DNA of 51,580 bases from NCBI RefSeq assembly GCF_001646655.1, contig NZ_LPZN01000010.1, positions 1-51,580 on the forward strand, read 5' to 3'. The notes below the pieces were generated by a model. That model saw nothing but the letters and a program-made list of their open reading frames with translations. It did no database searches and was not told the DNA's origin. This stretch comes from Rhodococcus gordoniae (GTDB lineage: Bacteria > Actinomycetota > Actinomycetes > Mycobacteriales > Mycobacteriaceae). The translations under genes and the position numbers were made by a program. Below, piece after piece: positions 1 to 7,992 of this stretch. Each line of letters starts with the position of its first letter. Within the stretch, counting starts at the first letter, position 1.

Positions 1-21
1 GACACCGCCGAACACCCGTTA

Positions 22-58
22 CCGAAGACCCCCGACATTGTTGGGGGTCTTCGGCTTT
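22..58 (+). terminator. Intrinsic terminator of a gene upstream of the window
   Basis: A perfect 12-bp stem (22-33 paired with 43-54) with a 9-nt loop is followed by a short CTTT. It probably ends a transcript whose gene lies left of the window. The next gene starts at 131. Confidence 0.75.
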
Positions 59-130
59 GAGGAGGGGATCCGCTTTCGCGGGTCCCCTTTTTCTCGTAGG
101 GACTGCGTTCCGCGGCATACGCTTCGGTAC

Positions 131-700
131 ATGGGTCGAAACGAGCCGGTGCGAAGTGTCTTCGGCGATTTCGAGCTGACCATGAACGAGTTGCGGGTGG
201 TGACGCAGTACGTGGCGGAGAGTGCGCAGGACGTGCTTCCGGTCTTCGAAGAAGCCGTTCCCCAGGACCGACGTCCTCGTGCTGCTCTCGATGCGGCCTG
301 GGAATTCGTCGGCGGTGCGAGACGGACGAGACTTCAGCGCGTCACTGCGTCGGATGCACACCGGGCAGCGAAGCAAGCGTCCACCGAATCGGTCTCTCTG
401 GCCGCCCGCTGTGCCGGCGACGCCGCCGCAGCCGCCTATCTGCACCCGATCGCGAGAGCCACCCAGGTCGGACACATTCTGCGGGCTGCTGCGAGTGCTG
501 CACGCATAGCCGAGCTCCGAGCAGATGGTGACCCGGCAGTCGGGAGCGCGATGATCGAGCAGGCACGCCGACGCGCGACCCCGGTACTGGTCGACGTACT
601 TTCGCGCTACCCGCTCGCGTCGACGTCGAGGACTCGCGTCGGGCACCTCATGAGGACCCTGGATCTCTCTTTGCGCAACGGGGGACCGCAGCAGCCGTAA
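131..700 (+). CDS. Imm-5-like putative immunity protein
   Basis: A 189-residue helical protein. From memory it matches an actinobacterial family annotated as putative immunity protein (Imm-5-like domain), often misnamed exonuclease SbcC. Recognisable family stretches are MNELRVVTQYVAESAQ near the N-terminus, RPRAALDAAWEF, DAHRAAK, DAAAAAYLHPIARATQVGHI and the C-terminal RRRATPVLVDVLSRYP. No signal peptide or membrane segment is visible. ATG 131 is chosen because the family begins a few residues before the ELTMNELR motif; ATG 182 is an alternative. No toxin gene is adjacent, so it is an orphan. The immunity role is inferred from the family name and is not shown by the sequence. Confidence 0.7.
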   Translation: MGRNEPVRSVFGDFELTMNELRVVTQYVAESAQDVLPVFEEAVPQDRRPRAALDAAWEFVGGARRTRLQRVTASDAHRAAKQASTESVSLAARCAGDAAAAAYLHPIARATQVGHILRAAASAARIAELRADGDPAVGSAMIEQARRRATPVLVDVLSRYPLASTSRTRVGHLMRTLDLSLRNGGPQQP

Positions 701-862
701 CTGGGCCCTCCACAATCCAGGTTGTAGTCGTGGCCTGACGCCGCCGGTTTCCGGCAAGGATCTGGCGAGGTAGTCGGTGAGGTCGCGGAATCCGAGAGCG
801 GAACCGCGAAGGTGGTCGAGCTGTCCGTTGATCGTGGCTTGTGAGGCGGTCGACCCCAGGAC
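701..862 (-). pseudogene. 3'-terminal remnant of an ISL3-type transposase
   Basis: Translating 835 down to 698 on the minus strand gives TINGQLDHLRGSALGFRDLT, then DYLARSLPETGGVRPRLQPG. This closely resembles the C-terminal end of actinobacterial ISL3-family transposases (typically INGRLEHLRGSALGFRNLTNYIARSLLETGG). The catalytic DDE part is absent: the frame runs directly into the 3' end of the aldo/keto reductase gene. The usual stop after the final proline-rich residues is lost, and the frame continues into the end of the immunity gene. This is the scar of an insertion sequence that has been almost completely deleted. Assignment to ISL3 rests on recall of the family C-terminus. Confidence 0.65.
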
Positions 863-864
863 AT

Positions 865-1737
865 TCAGCGGCTGACGTCGTCCAGTTCGGTCAGGTCCTC
901 ATGAGAGAGGGAGCGTCCCGCACCGGCGATGTTCTGGCGCAGGTGTGCCGTCGATGACGTGCCGGGGATGAGCAGGATGTTCGGTGATCGGTGCAGCAGC
1001 CAGGCCAGAGCGACGGACATCTGTGTCGCCTCCAGTCGAGCGGCGACCGCCGAGAGCGCCGAGGACTGAAGCGGTGTGAAGCCCCCGAGGGGGAAGAAGG
1101 GCACGTACGCGACGCCGTCGGTAGCGAGCCGGTCGATGAGCTTGTCGTCATGGCGGTGGGCGAGGTTGTACATGTTCTGCACGCACACGATCGGCGCGAT
1201 GCTCTGTGCTTCGGCGACCTGCTCCTCGGTGGCGTTGCTGATCCCGAGGTGGCGGATCAGGCCCTGCTGCTGGAGTTCGACGAGCGTCTCGAATGCCTCG
1301 GCGAGCGAGCCGGGTCGGGGACCTTCGGCGTTGCCGAGTCGGAGGTCGACCAGGTCGAGTACGTCGAGGCGGAGGGACTCGAGGTTGTCGTGGACCTGGC
1401 GGCGCAGATCTTCGGGCCGGCGGGCTGTAGGCCATCCGCCCTGTTCGTCGCGGGTCGCGCCCACCTTGGTCACGATGTGCAGCGACTCGGGATAGGGGTG
1501 CAGTGCCTCGCGGATCAACTCGTTGGTGACGTGCGGCCCGTAGGCGTCGCTGGTGTCGATGTGTGTGATGCCGAGGGCGACCGCTTCGCGCAGCACGGCC
1601 AGGGCACCCTCGCGATCGGCGGGCGGCCCCATGACCCCTGGCCCGGCCAGTTGCATGGCACCGTAGCCGAACCGGGTGACGGTCAGGTCACCCAGAGTCC
1701 AGGTGCCGCCGGGAAGAGAGGGGGAGGGTGTGCTCAT
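865..1737 (-). CDS. Aldo/keto reductase
   Basis: A 290-residue NAD(P)H-dependent (beta/alpha)8-barrel oxidoreductase of the aldo/keto reductase superfamily. Tetrad positions are D61 and Y66 (in DTSDAYGPH) and K91 (IVTKVG). The position normally held by histidine is arginine, R133 in DLVDLRLGN, as in a subclade of putative reductases. The C-terminal HLRQNIAGAG corresponds to the cofactor-binding RxxxN region. The start at 1737 (MSTPSPSLPGG) is chosen over an upstream in-frame start because the extra residues do not look like protein. It is transcribed divergently from an HxlR-type regulator at 1871, which probably controls it. The substrate is unknown. Confidence 0.85.
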   Translation of the reverse strand: MSTPSPSLPGGTWTLGDLTVTRFGYGAMQLAGPGVMGPPADREGALAVLREAVALGITHIDTSDAYGPHVTNELIREALHPYPESLHIVTKVGATRDEQGGWPTARRPEDLRRQVHDNLESLRLDVLDLVDLRLGNAEGPRPGSLAEAFETLVELQQQGLIRHLGISNATEEQVAEAQSIAPIVCVQNMYNLAHRHDDKLIDRLATDGVAYVPFFPLGGFTPLQSSALSAVAARLEATQMSVALAWLLHRSPNILLIPGTSSTAHLRQNIAGAGRSLSHEDLTELDDVSR

Positions 1738-1806
1738 CCTGTTGCCTTTCGTCGTGCACTCGGGGGGGTGGCGCCTGTTGCCTCCCTGTATCAGCATTGG
1801 GGAGAA

Positions 1807-1839
1807 ACTTCCTGTCGGGAAGTAGGCACTCGGGAGTGC
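1807..1839. promoter_or_regulatory. Two adjacent palindromes, candidate HxlR operators
   Basis: ACTTCC-N5-GGAAGT lies at 1807-1823 and GCACTC-GG-GAGTGC at 1826-1839, both perfect inverted repeats in the AKR/HxlR divergent promoter region. HxlR proteins bind short inverted repeats, often with ACTT/AAGT half-sites, so the first is the better operator candidate. Confidence 0.5.
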
Positions 1840-1870
1840 GTAACCCATCCATCGGTGAGAGGTGCGATCA

Positions 1871-2317
1871 GTGACGACGATGAAGGCGGCCCAGAAGAGG
1901 GCTCAGGCCAAGATGGAGTACAACGCGTTCCTGGCAGGGTGCCCCAGCCGGCAACTGCTCGACCGAATCTCGGACAAGTGGGTCGTCCTGATCCTGTGTG
2001 CGCTGGGCGGCGACAACAGCCCCGGCCGGCCCGGTGCAGCACACGAAGACGCTCCGAAGGCGATGCGTTACTCCGAGATCTCTCGTCTTCTGGCCGGGGT
2101 CAGCCAGAAGATGCTGACCCAGACGCTCCGCTCGCTGGAGCACGATGGTCTGCTCACCCGTACCGTGACGCCAACCGTCCCTGTCACCGTCTCCTACGAG
2201 CTGACCGACCTCGGCCTCTCGCTCCACCACATGACCCGCGGGCTCAGAAACTGGGCGCAGACACACATGGCCGAGGTTCTCGCGAACCGCGAGAACTACG
2301 ACGCTCGCACCCCCTGA
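1871..2317 (+). CDS. HxlR-family transcriptional regulator
   Basis: A 148-residue winged helix-turn-helix protein of the HxlR (DUF24) family. It has the N-terminal cysteine typical of many members (C in AGCPSRQLLDRISDKW), the KWVVLIL helix, the recognition region FSEISRLL-like RYSEISRLLAGVSQKML, and the wing TVSYELTDLGLSL. It is slightly long because of an insertion after LILCAL. GTG 1871 is chosen because GAGAGG at 1857-1862 sits 8 nt upstream; GTG 1862 and ATG 1880 are alternatives. It likely represses the divergent aldo/keto reductase in response to electrophile or aldehyde stress sensed by the cysteine. That link is inferred from position and family. Confidence 0.85.
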   Translation: MTTMKAAQKRAQAKMEYNAFLAGCPSRQLLDRISDKWVVLILCALGGDNSPGRPGAAHEDAPKAMRYSEISRLLAGVSQKMLTQTLRSLEHDGLLTRTVTPTVPVTVSYELTDLGLSLHHMTRGLRNWAQTHMAEVLANRENYDARTP

Positions 2318-2407
2318 CGGCTCACATCCAATCGTCCGACAGCTCTACATTCTCGGCCTACGCCCGCAACTGCGAAGAGCCCGTAACGGTCCGGCGAGCG
2401 AGCCGAC

Positions 2408-3760
2408 CTATCCGGGTGAGGGGGCCGGTGGAAGCGATGTCGTGCTCAACCAGGCCTCCCACAGCGACCGGAGCGAGGTCTCCGAGAAACGCGCGGCGAG
2501 ATCCTTGAACTGTGCCGTCGTCACATTGCCGTGTCGATGTTCCGCGGTCCACGTCCGCAGGAGGTCGAAGAAGTGCTCGTCGCCGAGGTGCACCCGCAGG
2601 GCGTGCAAGGTGAGGGCTCCGCGCTTGTAGATGCGGTCGTCGAACATGTCCTTCGGGCCCGGATCCTCGAGGAGGATGTCCTGAGGTTTGCGGGCCAGCC
2701 CTCTGTGGGCGTCGAGAGCATGCGCGTGCGCGGACCTGCCGCCGGAGTTCTCAGACCACAACCATTCCGCGTAGCAGGCGAATCCCTCGTGGAGCCAGAT
2801 GTCGCACCAGCGGTACAGGGTGAGACTGTTGCCGAACCACTGGTGCGCCAATTCGTGTGCGACGAGCCGCTCTTCGCGGCCCGTGCCGTCGCAGAAGTTT
2901 GCGCCGAAGGTCGACAGTCCCTGAGCCTCGATGGGGATCTCGAGGTCGTCGTCGGTGACCAGTGCGGTGTAGTGCGCGAACGGATACGGGCCGAACAGGC
3001 GCGTGAAGACCTCGAGCATCTCGGTCTGGCGCGCGAAATCACGGTCGAACGACGCGCGCAGGCGAGGTGGATGGATCCCGTACTGCGGCACCGGATCCGA
3101 CGCCAGTGTGCGTACCTCGTAATGGCCGGTCTGCACTGTGGCCAGATAGGTCGCCATCGGTTCGGGTTGCTCGTAGACCCAGGTGGTGCGACTGGCCTTG
3201 GTGGTCTTGTGCACGAGCGTTCCGTTCGCGACCGCGACGAACGGAGCGTCGGTGGTGACGGAGATTCGGTAGGTGGCCTTCGAACCGGGATGGTCGTCGC
3301 AGGGGAACCAGGTGGGCGCACCGTTCGGCTGGCTCGCGACGAGCGACCCCTCGTCGAGTTCCTCCCAGCCGACCTCACCCCACATGGTCCGCAACGGGGC
3401 GGGGGTACCCGAGTACTGCACGCCGAAGACGAGCACGGACCCGGCGGGGAGTTTCTCGGCCGGGGTGACGGTGAGCTTGCCGTCGCGGTGGACGAACTTG
3501 GCGGGTCGTCGCCCGTTGACGGTCACCTTGGCGACGCGCATCGTCTGCGCAAGATCGAGCGAGTACTTGGCGCGCACATCCGTCGTCGTGGCGATGATCT
3601 TCGCCCGGCCGTCCAACCTGTTGGACACGACCTTGTAGGTCAGATCCAGCTCGTAGCGCGAGACGCGGAAACCGCGGTTCCCGCTCTCGGGCAGGTAGGG
3701 ATCGAGGGGACGATCGGCGGCGACGGGCGCGACGGGCTTGGCGGCCTTGATGGGTTTCAC
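2408..3760 (-). CDS. M1-family zinc metallopeptidase (aminopeptidase)
   Basis: A 450-residue M1 peptidase. The zinc signature is HELAHQWFGN followed by the downstream glutamate in WLHEGFACYAEW. The N-terminal beta domain and gluzincin domain are present, but there is no long C-terminal helical domain, so it is a short M1 form. No signal peptide is obvious. The GTG start at 3760 overlaps the TGA of the upstream Pls-like synthetase (GTGA, 3757-3760), implying translational coupling. Upstream residues in the same frame are arginine-rich and non-protein-like. Zinc aminopeptidases that degrade epsilon-poly-lysine are known in poly-lysine producers. A role in trimming or detoxifying the partner's product is therefore a reasonable inference, not a demonstrated one. 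Confidence 0.88.
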   Translation of the reverse strand: MKPIKAAKPVAPVAADRPLDPYLPESGNRGFRVSRYELDLTYKVVSNRLDGRAKIIATTTDVRAKYSLDLAQTMRVAKVTVNGRRPAKFVHRDGKLTVTPAEKLPAGSVLVFGVQYSGTPAPLRTMWGEVGWEELDEGSLVASQPNGAPTWFPCDDHPGSKATYRISVTTDAPFVAVANGTLVHKTTKASRTTWVYEQPEPMATYLATVQTGHYEVRTLASDPVPQYGIHPPRLRASFDRDFARQTEMLEVFTRLFGPYPFAHYTALVTDDDLEIPIEAQGLSTFGANFCDGTGREERLVAHELAHQWFGNSLTLYRWCDIWLHEGFACYAEWLWSENSGGRSAHAHALDAHRGLARKPQDILLEDPGPKDMFDDRIYKRGALTLHALRVHLGDEHFFDLLRTWTAEHRHGNVTTAQFKDLAARFSETSLRSLWEAWLSTTSLPPAPSPG

Positions 3761-6700
3761 CGCGGTGCCCAGCTGTTCGGTGTGGTCCACGGCGCGATGG
3801 GGTTGCCCTGCCAGCGGGTGGACTGCGGGACGACGTCGCCGCGCATCACCAGCGAGGCCGGTCCGACGGTGGCACCGTCGCCGATGCCCGAGGCAGGCAA
3901 CGCGACGCATTGGGGGCCGAGCGTGGCGCCGGCGCCGAGGGTCACGGTGTCCATGGACATGATCCGATCATGGAACAGGTGGGTCTGTACAACGCAACCG
4001 CGTTCGACGGTCGCGCCGTCGCCCAGGGACACCAGGTCGGCCTCGGGCAACCAGTAGCTCTCGCACCACACCCCGCGGCCGATCTTCGATCCCAGTGCCC
4101 GCAACCACAGGTTCATCACGGCGGTGCCGGTCGCGGCCCGTGCGAACCACGGTGCCGCGACGGTCTCGACGAAGGTGTCGGAGACCTCGTTGCGCCACAC
4201 GAACGAACTCCACAACGGATGCTCCACACGCCCGATCCGTCCCACCACGAGCCATTTCGCGGCGACCGTCACCAGGCACGCCACGGCTCCGGCGCTCATG
4301 AGCACGATGCCACCGAGCAGTGCCGCGACGGCGTATCCCCAGTGCACGGCGAGAGTGTTCAGGGCGAACAGCACACCGAGGCCGATGCCGTAGGTGACGA
4401 TCATGGGCACGAGCCGGAAGGTCTCCACGGCGCCGCGCGCGACCTTCAGTTTCAGCGGGGGTTCGAAGGTGCGGCTCGTGTCGCTGTCGCCGCTCGCGCG
4501 CCGCAGGCGAACCGGGGGACTGCCCAGCCACGACGATCCGGACTTCGCCTTCTCCGGAGCCGCGGAGAGCACCGCGACGAGTCCGTGCTTCGGTACCCGC
4601 CGTCCCGGTGCCGCCATGCCCGAGTTGCCGAGGAAGGCGCGCTTCCCGACCTTCGCGTGCGAGATGTACAGCCAGCCGCCGCCGAGTTCGTAGGAGGCGA
4701 CCATCGTGTCGTCGGCGAGGAACGCACCGTCGGCGACCTTGGTGAACTTGGGAACCATCAGCACGGTCGACGCCTCGACGTCCTTGCCGATGTCGGCGCC
4801 GAGCAGCCGGAGCCAGATCGGGGTCAGCATCGACGCGTAGAGCGGGAAGAGGAAGGTGCGCGACGAATCCATGAGGCGCTCGGTGAACCACACCTGCCAG
4901 CCCACGCGGCTGCGCACCGGATGCCAGCCTTCCGTCATGCCGATCGCGAGCAGGCGCACCGAGAGCAGGGTGAGCAGGGCGAAGACGAACATCGTCAGCA
5001 GTGCCGCGACGGGGAGCATCGCCAGGGAATGCACCACGGCGTCGGAGACGGTGGGGGTGTCGTGCACCCACCACACGAGCAGCGCGACGCCCGCGGCGAT
5101 CGACACGATGGGCAGGCCGCCGAGCAGGATCGACGACAGGGCGTAGACCGGAACCCATCTGTTACCCCGCGGCGGTGTCCCGGCGGGCCAGGGCCGGTCG
5201 GCCTTGCCGACCTTGCGCGCAGGCGATCCTGCCCAGCTCTGCCCGGCCTTCACTCGGCCGAACACGGCCGATCCTGCTTCCACCTCCGCGTTCTTACCGA
5301 TACGCGCACCCGGGGCGAGGAACGACCGGGCGCCGACAGTGGCACCGGCACCGATCCTGATACTCCCGATGTGGACGACGTCGCCGTCCACCCAGTAGCC
5401 GCCGAGATCCACTTCCGGCTCGACGGAACATCCGTCGCCGAGCTCGAGGAGACCGGTGACCGGCGGAAGGCTGTGCAGGTCGACGCCACGTCCGACCTTC
5501 GCTCCCAGGGCACGCGCGTACTGCCGCATCCAGGGAGCACTGGAGATGTTCGTCGCGTTCACGGCCTCGGACAACCGCAGGGCCGTCCACAGCCTGAGGT
5601 GGACACCGCCTCCGCGGGGGTAGCTCCCCGCCTTCACACCGCGCAGCAGCAGACGTGAACCGGCGACGGAGATCGCCATACGCCCGACGGGAGAAAGGAA
5701 CAGCAGGACACCGAGCGCGACCCACCACCACGACAGGGTGACGGTCCACGGCACGTCGACGACGAGCGCGATGACGTTGTTCAGTATCGCCAGCCAGGTC
5801 ACCCACTGCAGTCCGGTGAGGGTGGTGAGGACGCCGGTCGCCGCGATCTGGGCGAACTGGGCGAGGCGGGGCACCGGGGTGACCTCTCGTGGTGCCGCAG
5901 CTTCCGTCGGTGCGAGTTCGTCGAGATGGACCGCGAGCGATCCGAGCCGGGGATGGTCGTACAGCTCCGCGACCGTCATCTCCGGATACCTGCTGCGCAG
6001 CGCCGTCACGAGCTGTGCCGCTGCGAGGGAGCCACCGCCGAGTTCGAAGAAGTCGTCGTCGACGCCCTCGATCCGGGCACCGAGGATGTCGGTCCACAAT
6101 TCGGCGACCCATTCGGCGGTGGGATCGAGTCCGAGCGCCTCCACCGAGTCGGCGTCGGCGCCCGGCAGCGGCCACGGCAGGGCGTTGCGGTCGACCTTGC
6201 CGGATGTGCGGGTGGGGAGTTCGTCGACGAGCGCGAGTCGCGGAACGAGCGCGGCGGGGAGTTGCTCGGACAGCAGGTCGTGGGCGGACGCGATGTCGAA
6301 GTCCGGATCGGTGGAGGCGATGTACCCCACGAGGATCGGGTGTCCCGCAGCGGTCCTGCGCACCGCGCACGCACCGCCGGCCACGCCGGGCAGGTTCTGC
6401 AGCGCGTTGTCGACCTCGCCGAGTTCGATGCGGCGGCCACCGATCTTGACCTGGTCGTCGGCGCGCCCCTGGAACAGCAGTCCCTCGCGGTCGAGGGTGA
6501 CGAGATCGCCGCTGCGATAGGCGCGCTCCCAGCCGAGTGTGGGCATCGGAGCGTACTTCTCGGCATCCTTCGCCGGATCGAGATAGCGCGCGAGGCCGAC
6601 ACCGCCGATGACGAGTTCGCCGGTCGCGCCCTCCTCGACGGGGTTGCCGTCGGCGTCCACCACGGCGAGATCCCAGCCGTCGAGCGGCAGCCCGATGCGG

Positions 6701-7662
6701 ACCGGTCCGGTGCCGTCCATCAGCGAGGCGCAGGCGACGACTGTGGCCTCGGTGGGGCCGTAGGTGTTCCACACCTCCCGTCCCGGAACGGCGAGACGCT
6801 CCACGAGATCGGGTGGGCAGGCCTCACCGCCGAAGATGAGCAGGCGCACCGCCTCGAGTGCTTCGGCCGGCCACATCGCCGCGAGCGTGGGCACGGTGGA
6901 GACGACGGTGATGTTGCGCGAGACGAGCCACGGTCCGAGATCCATGCCGGAGCGGACGAGCGCGCGGGGGGCCGGAACCAGGCAGGCGCCGTGCCGCCAG
7001 GCGAGCCACATCTCCTCGCACGATGCGTCGAAGGCCACCGACAGGCCGGCCAGGACCCGGTCGCCGGGGCCGAGTGGCGCTGCCCGGCAGAACATCCGTG
7101 CTTCCGCGTCGACGAAGGCCGCCGCATTGCGGTGCGTGACGGCGACACCCTTCGGTGTCCCGGTCGAACCCGAGGTGAAGATGATCCACGCATCGTCGTC
7201 GAGGTTCGGCCCCCGCACGGCCGGGCTGCCCGGCGGGACGGCCGTACCCGGCCCGATGCCCTCGTCGGTGACGATGGCGGTGACCTGTGCTTCCGAGAAC
7301 ACGAGTTCGGCGCGCTCGTCGGGGTCGTCCGCGTCGACGGGCACGTATGCGGCGCCCGCAGCGAGAATCGAGAGAATCGTCACATACAGATCGGTGCGCC
7401 CGGACGTCATGCGCACGCCGACCCTGTCGCCGGCACCGACACCCGCGTCGTTCAACGCGTAGGCGCCGGCGATCACCGCCTCGACGAGTTCGGCGTATTC
7501 GAGGACGGTGGTGCCGTCGTCGAGGGCAGGGGCGTCCGGATGTGCCTCGGCGGTGCTCCGCAGCAGGTCGACGAGGGTGCGTGCAGGCGGAGCGTGCGAC
7601 GCGCGGAGGAATTCGTCCGGAATGGGGGACCGGCCGACGGGGATCGAGGATATGGCTGGCAA
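3757..7662 (-). CDS. Pls/PosA-type membrane non-ribosomal peptide synthetase
   Basis: A 1301-residue single-module NRPS with the layout of epsilon-poly-L-lysine synthetase. The adenylation domain spans roughly 25-510, with A3 FTSGSTGTPKG at 162, A4 FDASCEEMW with D212, and A10 SGKVDR with K489. A carrier domain has phosphopantetheine serine S545 in LGGGS. Three membrane-helix pairs follow (about 610-670, 834-905, 1083-1133), each ahead of a soluble hexapeptide-repeat-like domain (about 715-820, 940-1040, 1190-1295). Aligned by eye to GrsA, the specificity residues read D-A-E-S-I-G-T-V-V-K, close to the lysine code of bacitracin synthetase. There is no thioesterase or canonical condensation domain. 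The TTG start follows a GAAGGA ribosome-binding site. The gene is coupled to the M1 peptidase. The family is solid; the lysine product is predicted. Confidence 0.88.
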   Translation of the reverse strand: MPAISSIPVGRSPIPDEFLRASHAPPARTLVDLLRSTAEAHPDAPALDDGTTVLEYAELVEAVIAGAYALNDAGVGAGDRVGVRMTSGRTDLYVTILSILAAGAAYVPVDADDPDERAELVFSEAQVTAIVTDEGIGPGTAVPPGSPAVRGPNLDDDAWIIFTSGSTGTPKGVAVTHRNAAAFVDAEARMFCRAAPLGPGDRVLAGLSVAFDASCEEMWLAWRHGACLVPAPRALVRSGMDLGPWLVSRNITVVSTVPTLAAMWPAEALEAVRLLIFGGEACPPDLVERLAVPGREVWNTYGPTEATVVACASLMDGTGPVRIGLPLDGWDLAVVDADGNPVEEGATGELVIGGVGLARYLDPAKDAEKYAPMPTLGWERAYRSGDLVTLDREGLLFQGRADDQVKIGGRRIELGEVDNALQNLPGVAGGACAVRRTAAGHPILVGYIASTDPDFDIASAHDLLSEQLPAALVPRLALVDELPTRTSGKVDRNALPWPLPGADADSVEALGLDPTAEWVAELWTDILGARIEGVDDDFFELGGGSLAAAQLVTALRSRYPEMTVAELYDHPRLGSLAVHLDELAPTEAAAPREVTPVPRLAQFAQIAATGVLTTLTGLQWVTWLAILNNVIALVVDVPWTVTLSWWWVALGVLLFLSPVGRMAISVAGSRLLLRGVKAGSYPRGGGVHLRLWTALRLSEAVNATNISSAPWMRQYARALGAKVGRGVDLHSLPPVTGLLELGDGCSVEPEVDLGGYWVDGDVVHIGSIRIGAGATVGARSFLAPGARIGKNAEVEAGSAVFGRVKAGQSWAGSPARKVGKADRPWPAGTPPRGNRWVPVYALSSILLGGLPIVSIAAGVALLVWWVHDTPTVSDAVVHSLAMLPVAALLTMFVFALLTLLSVRLLAIGMTEGWHPVRSRVGWQVWFTERLMDSSRTFLFPLYASMLTPIWLRLLGADIGKDVEASTVLMVPKFTKVADGAFLADDTMVASYELGGGWLYISHAKVGKRAFLGNSGMAAPGRRVPKHGLVAVLSAAPEKAKSGSSWLGSPPVRLRRASGDSDTSRTFEPPLKLKVARGAVETFRLVPMIVTYGIGLGVLFALNTLAVHWGYAVAALLGGIVLMSAGAVACLVTVAAKWLVVGRIGRVEHPLWSSFVWRNEVSDTFVETVAAPWFARAATGTAVMNLWLRALGSKIGRGVWCESYWLPEADLVSLGDGATVERGCVVQTHLFHDRIMSMDTVTLGAGATLGPQCVALPASGIGDGATVGPASLVMRGDVVPQSTRWQGNPIAPWTTPNSWAPR

Positions 7663-7769
7663 CTCCGCGGGTCCTTCTGCTCGATGGATCCTCCGGTTAT
7701 CTCACGTCCGGGTGGACAACAGGTGAACGTTCGGTGCGCGGAACGTGTGTCGGCATCGTGCGATACGGG

Positions 7770-7798
7770 TTGACACGGCTCGATCGTCCTGTCATTGT
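7770..7798 (+). promoter_or_regulatory. Promoter of the SAM-IV riboswitch transcript
   Basis: A perfect -35 TTGACA (7770-7775) and a -10-like CATTGT (7793-7798) are separated by 17 bp. Transcription would begin about 7805, at the 5' edge of the riboswitch. Confidence 0.6.
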
Positions 7799-7806
7799 CT
7801 TCGCCA

Positions 7807-7925
7807 GGTCATGAGTACCAGCGTCAAGCCCCGGCTCGCTGGTCGGCAACCCTCCAACCGCGGTGGGGTGCTCCGGGTGACGACCGGGCCGTGAATCCAC
7901 CACCGGACACGGCAAGCGCGGACTC
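7807..7925 (+). ncRNA. SAM-IV riboswitch
   Basis: The stretch beginning GGTCATGAGTACCAGCGTC, with core segments GGTCGGCAACCCTCCAACC and GCGGTGGGGTGCTCCGGGTG, matches the SAM-IV (actinobacterial S-adenosylmethionine) aptamer, including the conserved core and the P1 partner GACGACC. The pseudoknot arm CACGGCAAGCGCGG follows near 7906-7921. SAM-IV elements regulate sulfur-metabolism genes in actinomycetes. Here the element precedes a cysteine-desulfurase-like gene starting 70 nt downstream. The 3' boundary is approximate. Confidence 0.85.
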
Positions 7926-7966
7926 CGCCGGCGACGAGAACTCTCCGTCGTAGGCGTCACCGGCGG

Positions 7967-7987
7967 GTCCCTGAGTACACGAGGGAT
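7967..7987 (+). promoter_or_regulatory. Shine-Dalgarno-sequestering hairpin below the riboswitch
   Basis: GTCCCT (7967-7972) can pair with AGGGAT (7982-7987), which contains the ribosome-binding site of the gene starting at 7993. This would give the SAM-IV element a translational output. The alternative pairing with the aptamer was not modelled. Confidence 0.5.
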
Positions 7988-7992
7988 TTGTC

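Noticed and set aside
1-21. Possible tRNA or gene end at the left edge
   Set aside because: Twenty-one bases are not enough to identify anything upstream of the terminator.
607-864. 85-residue minus-strand frame over the transposase remnant
   Set aside because: It is in a different frame from the recognisable transposase sequence, which has no start codon of its own.
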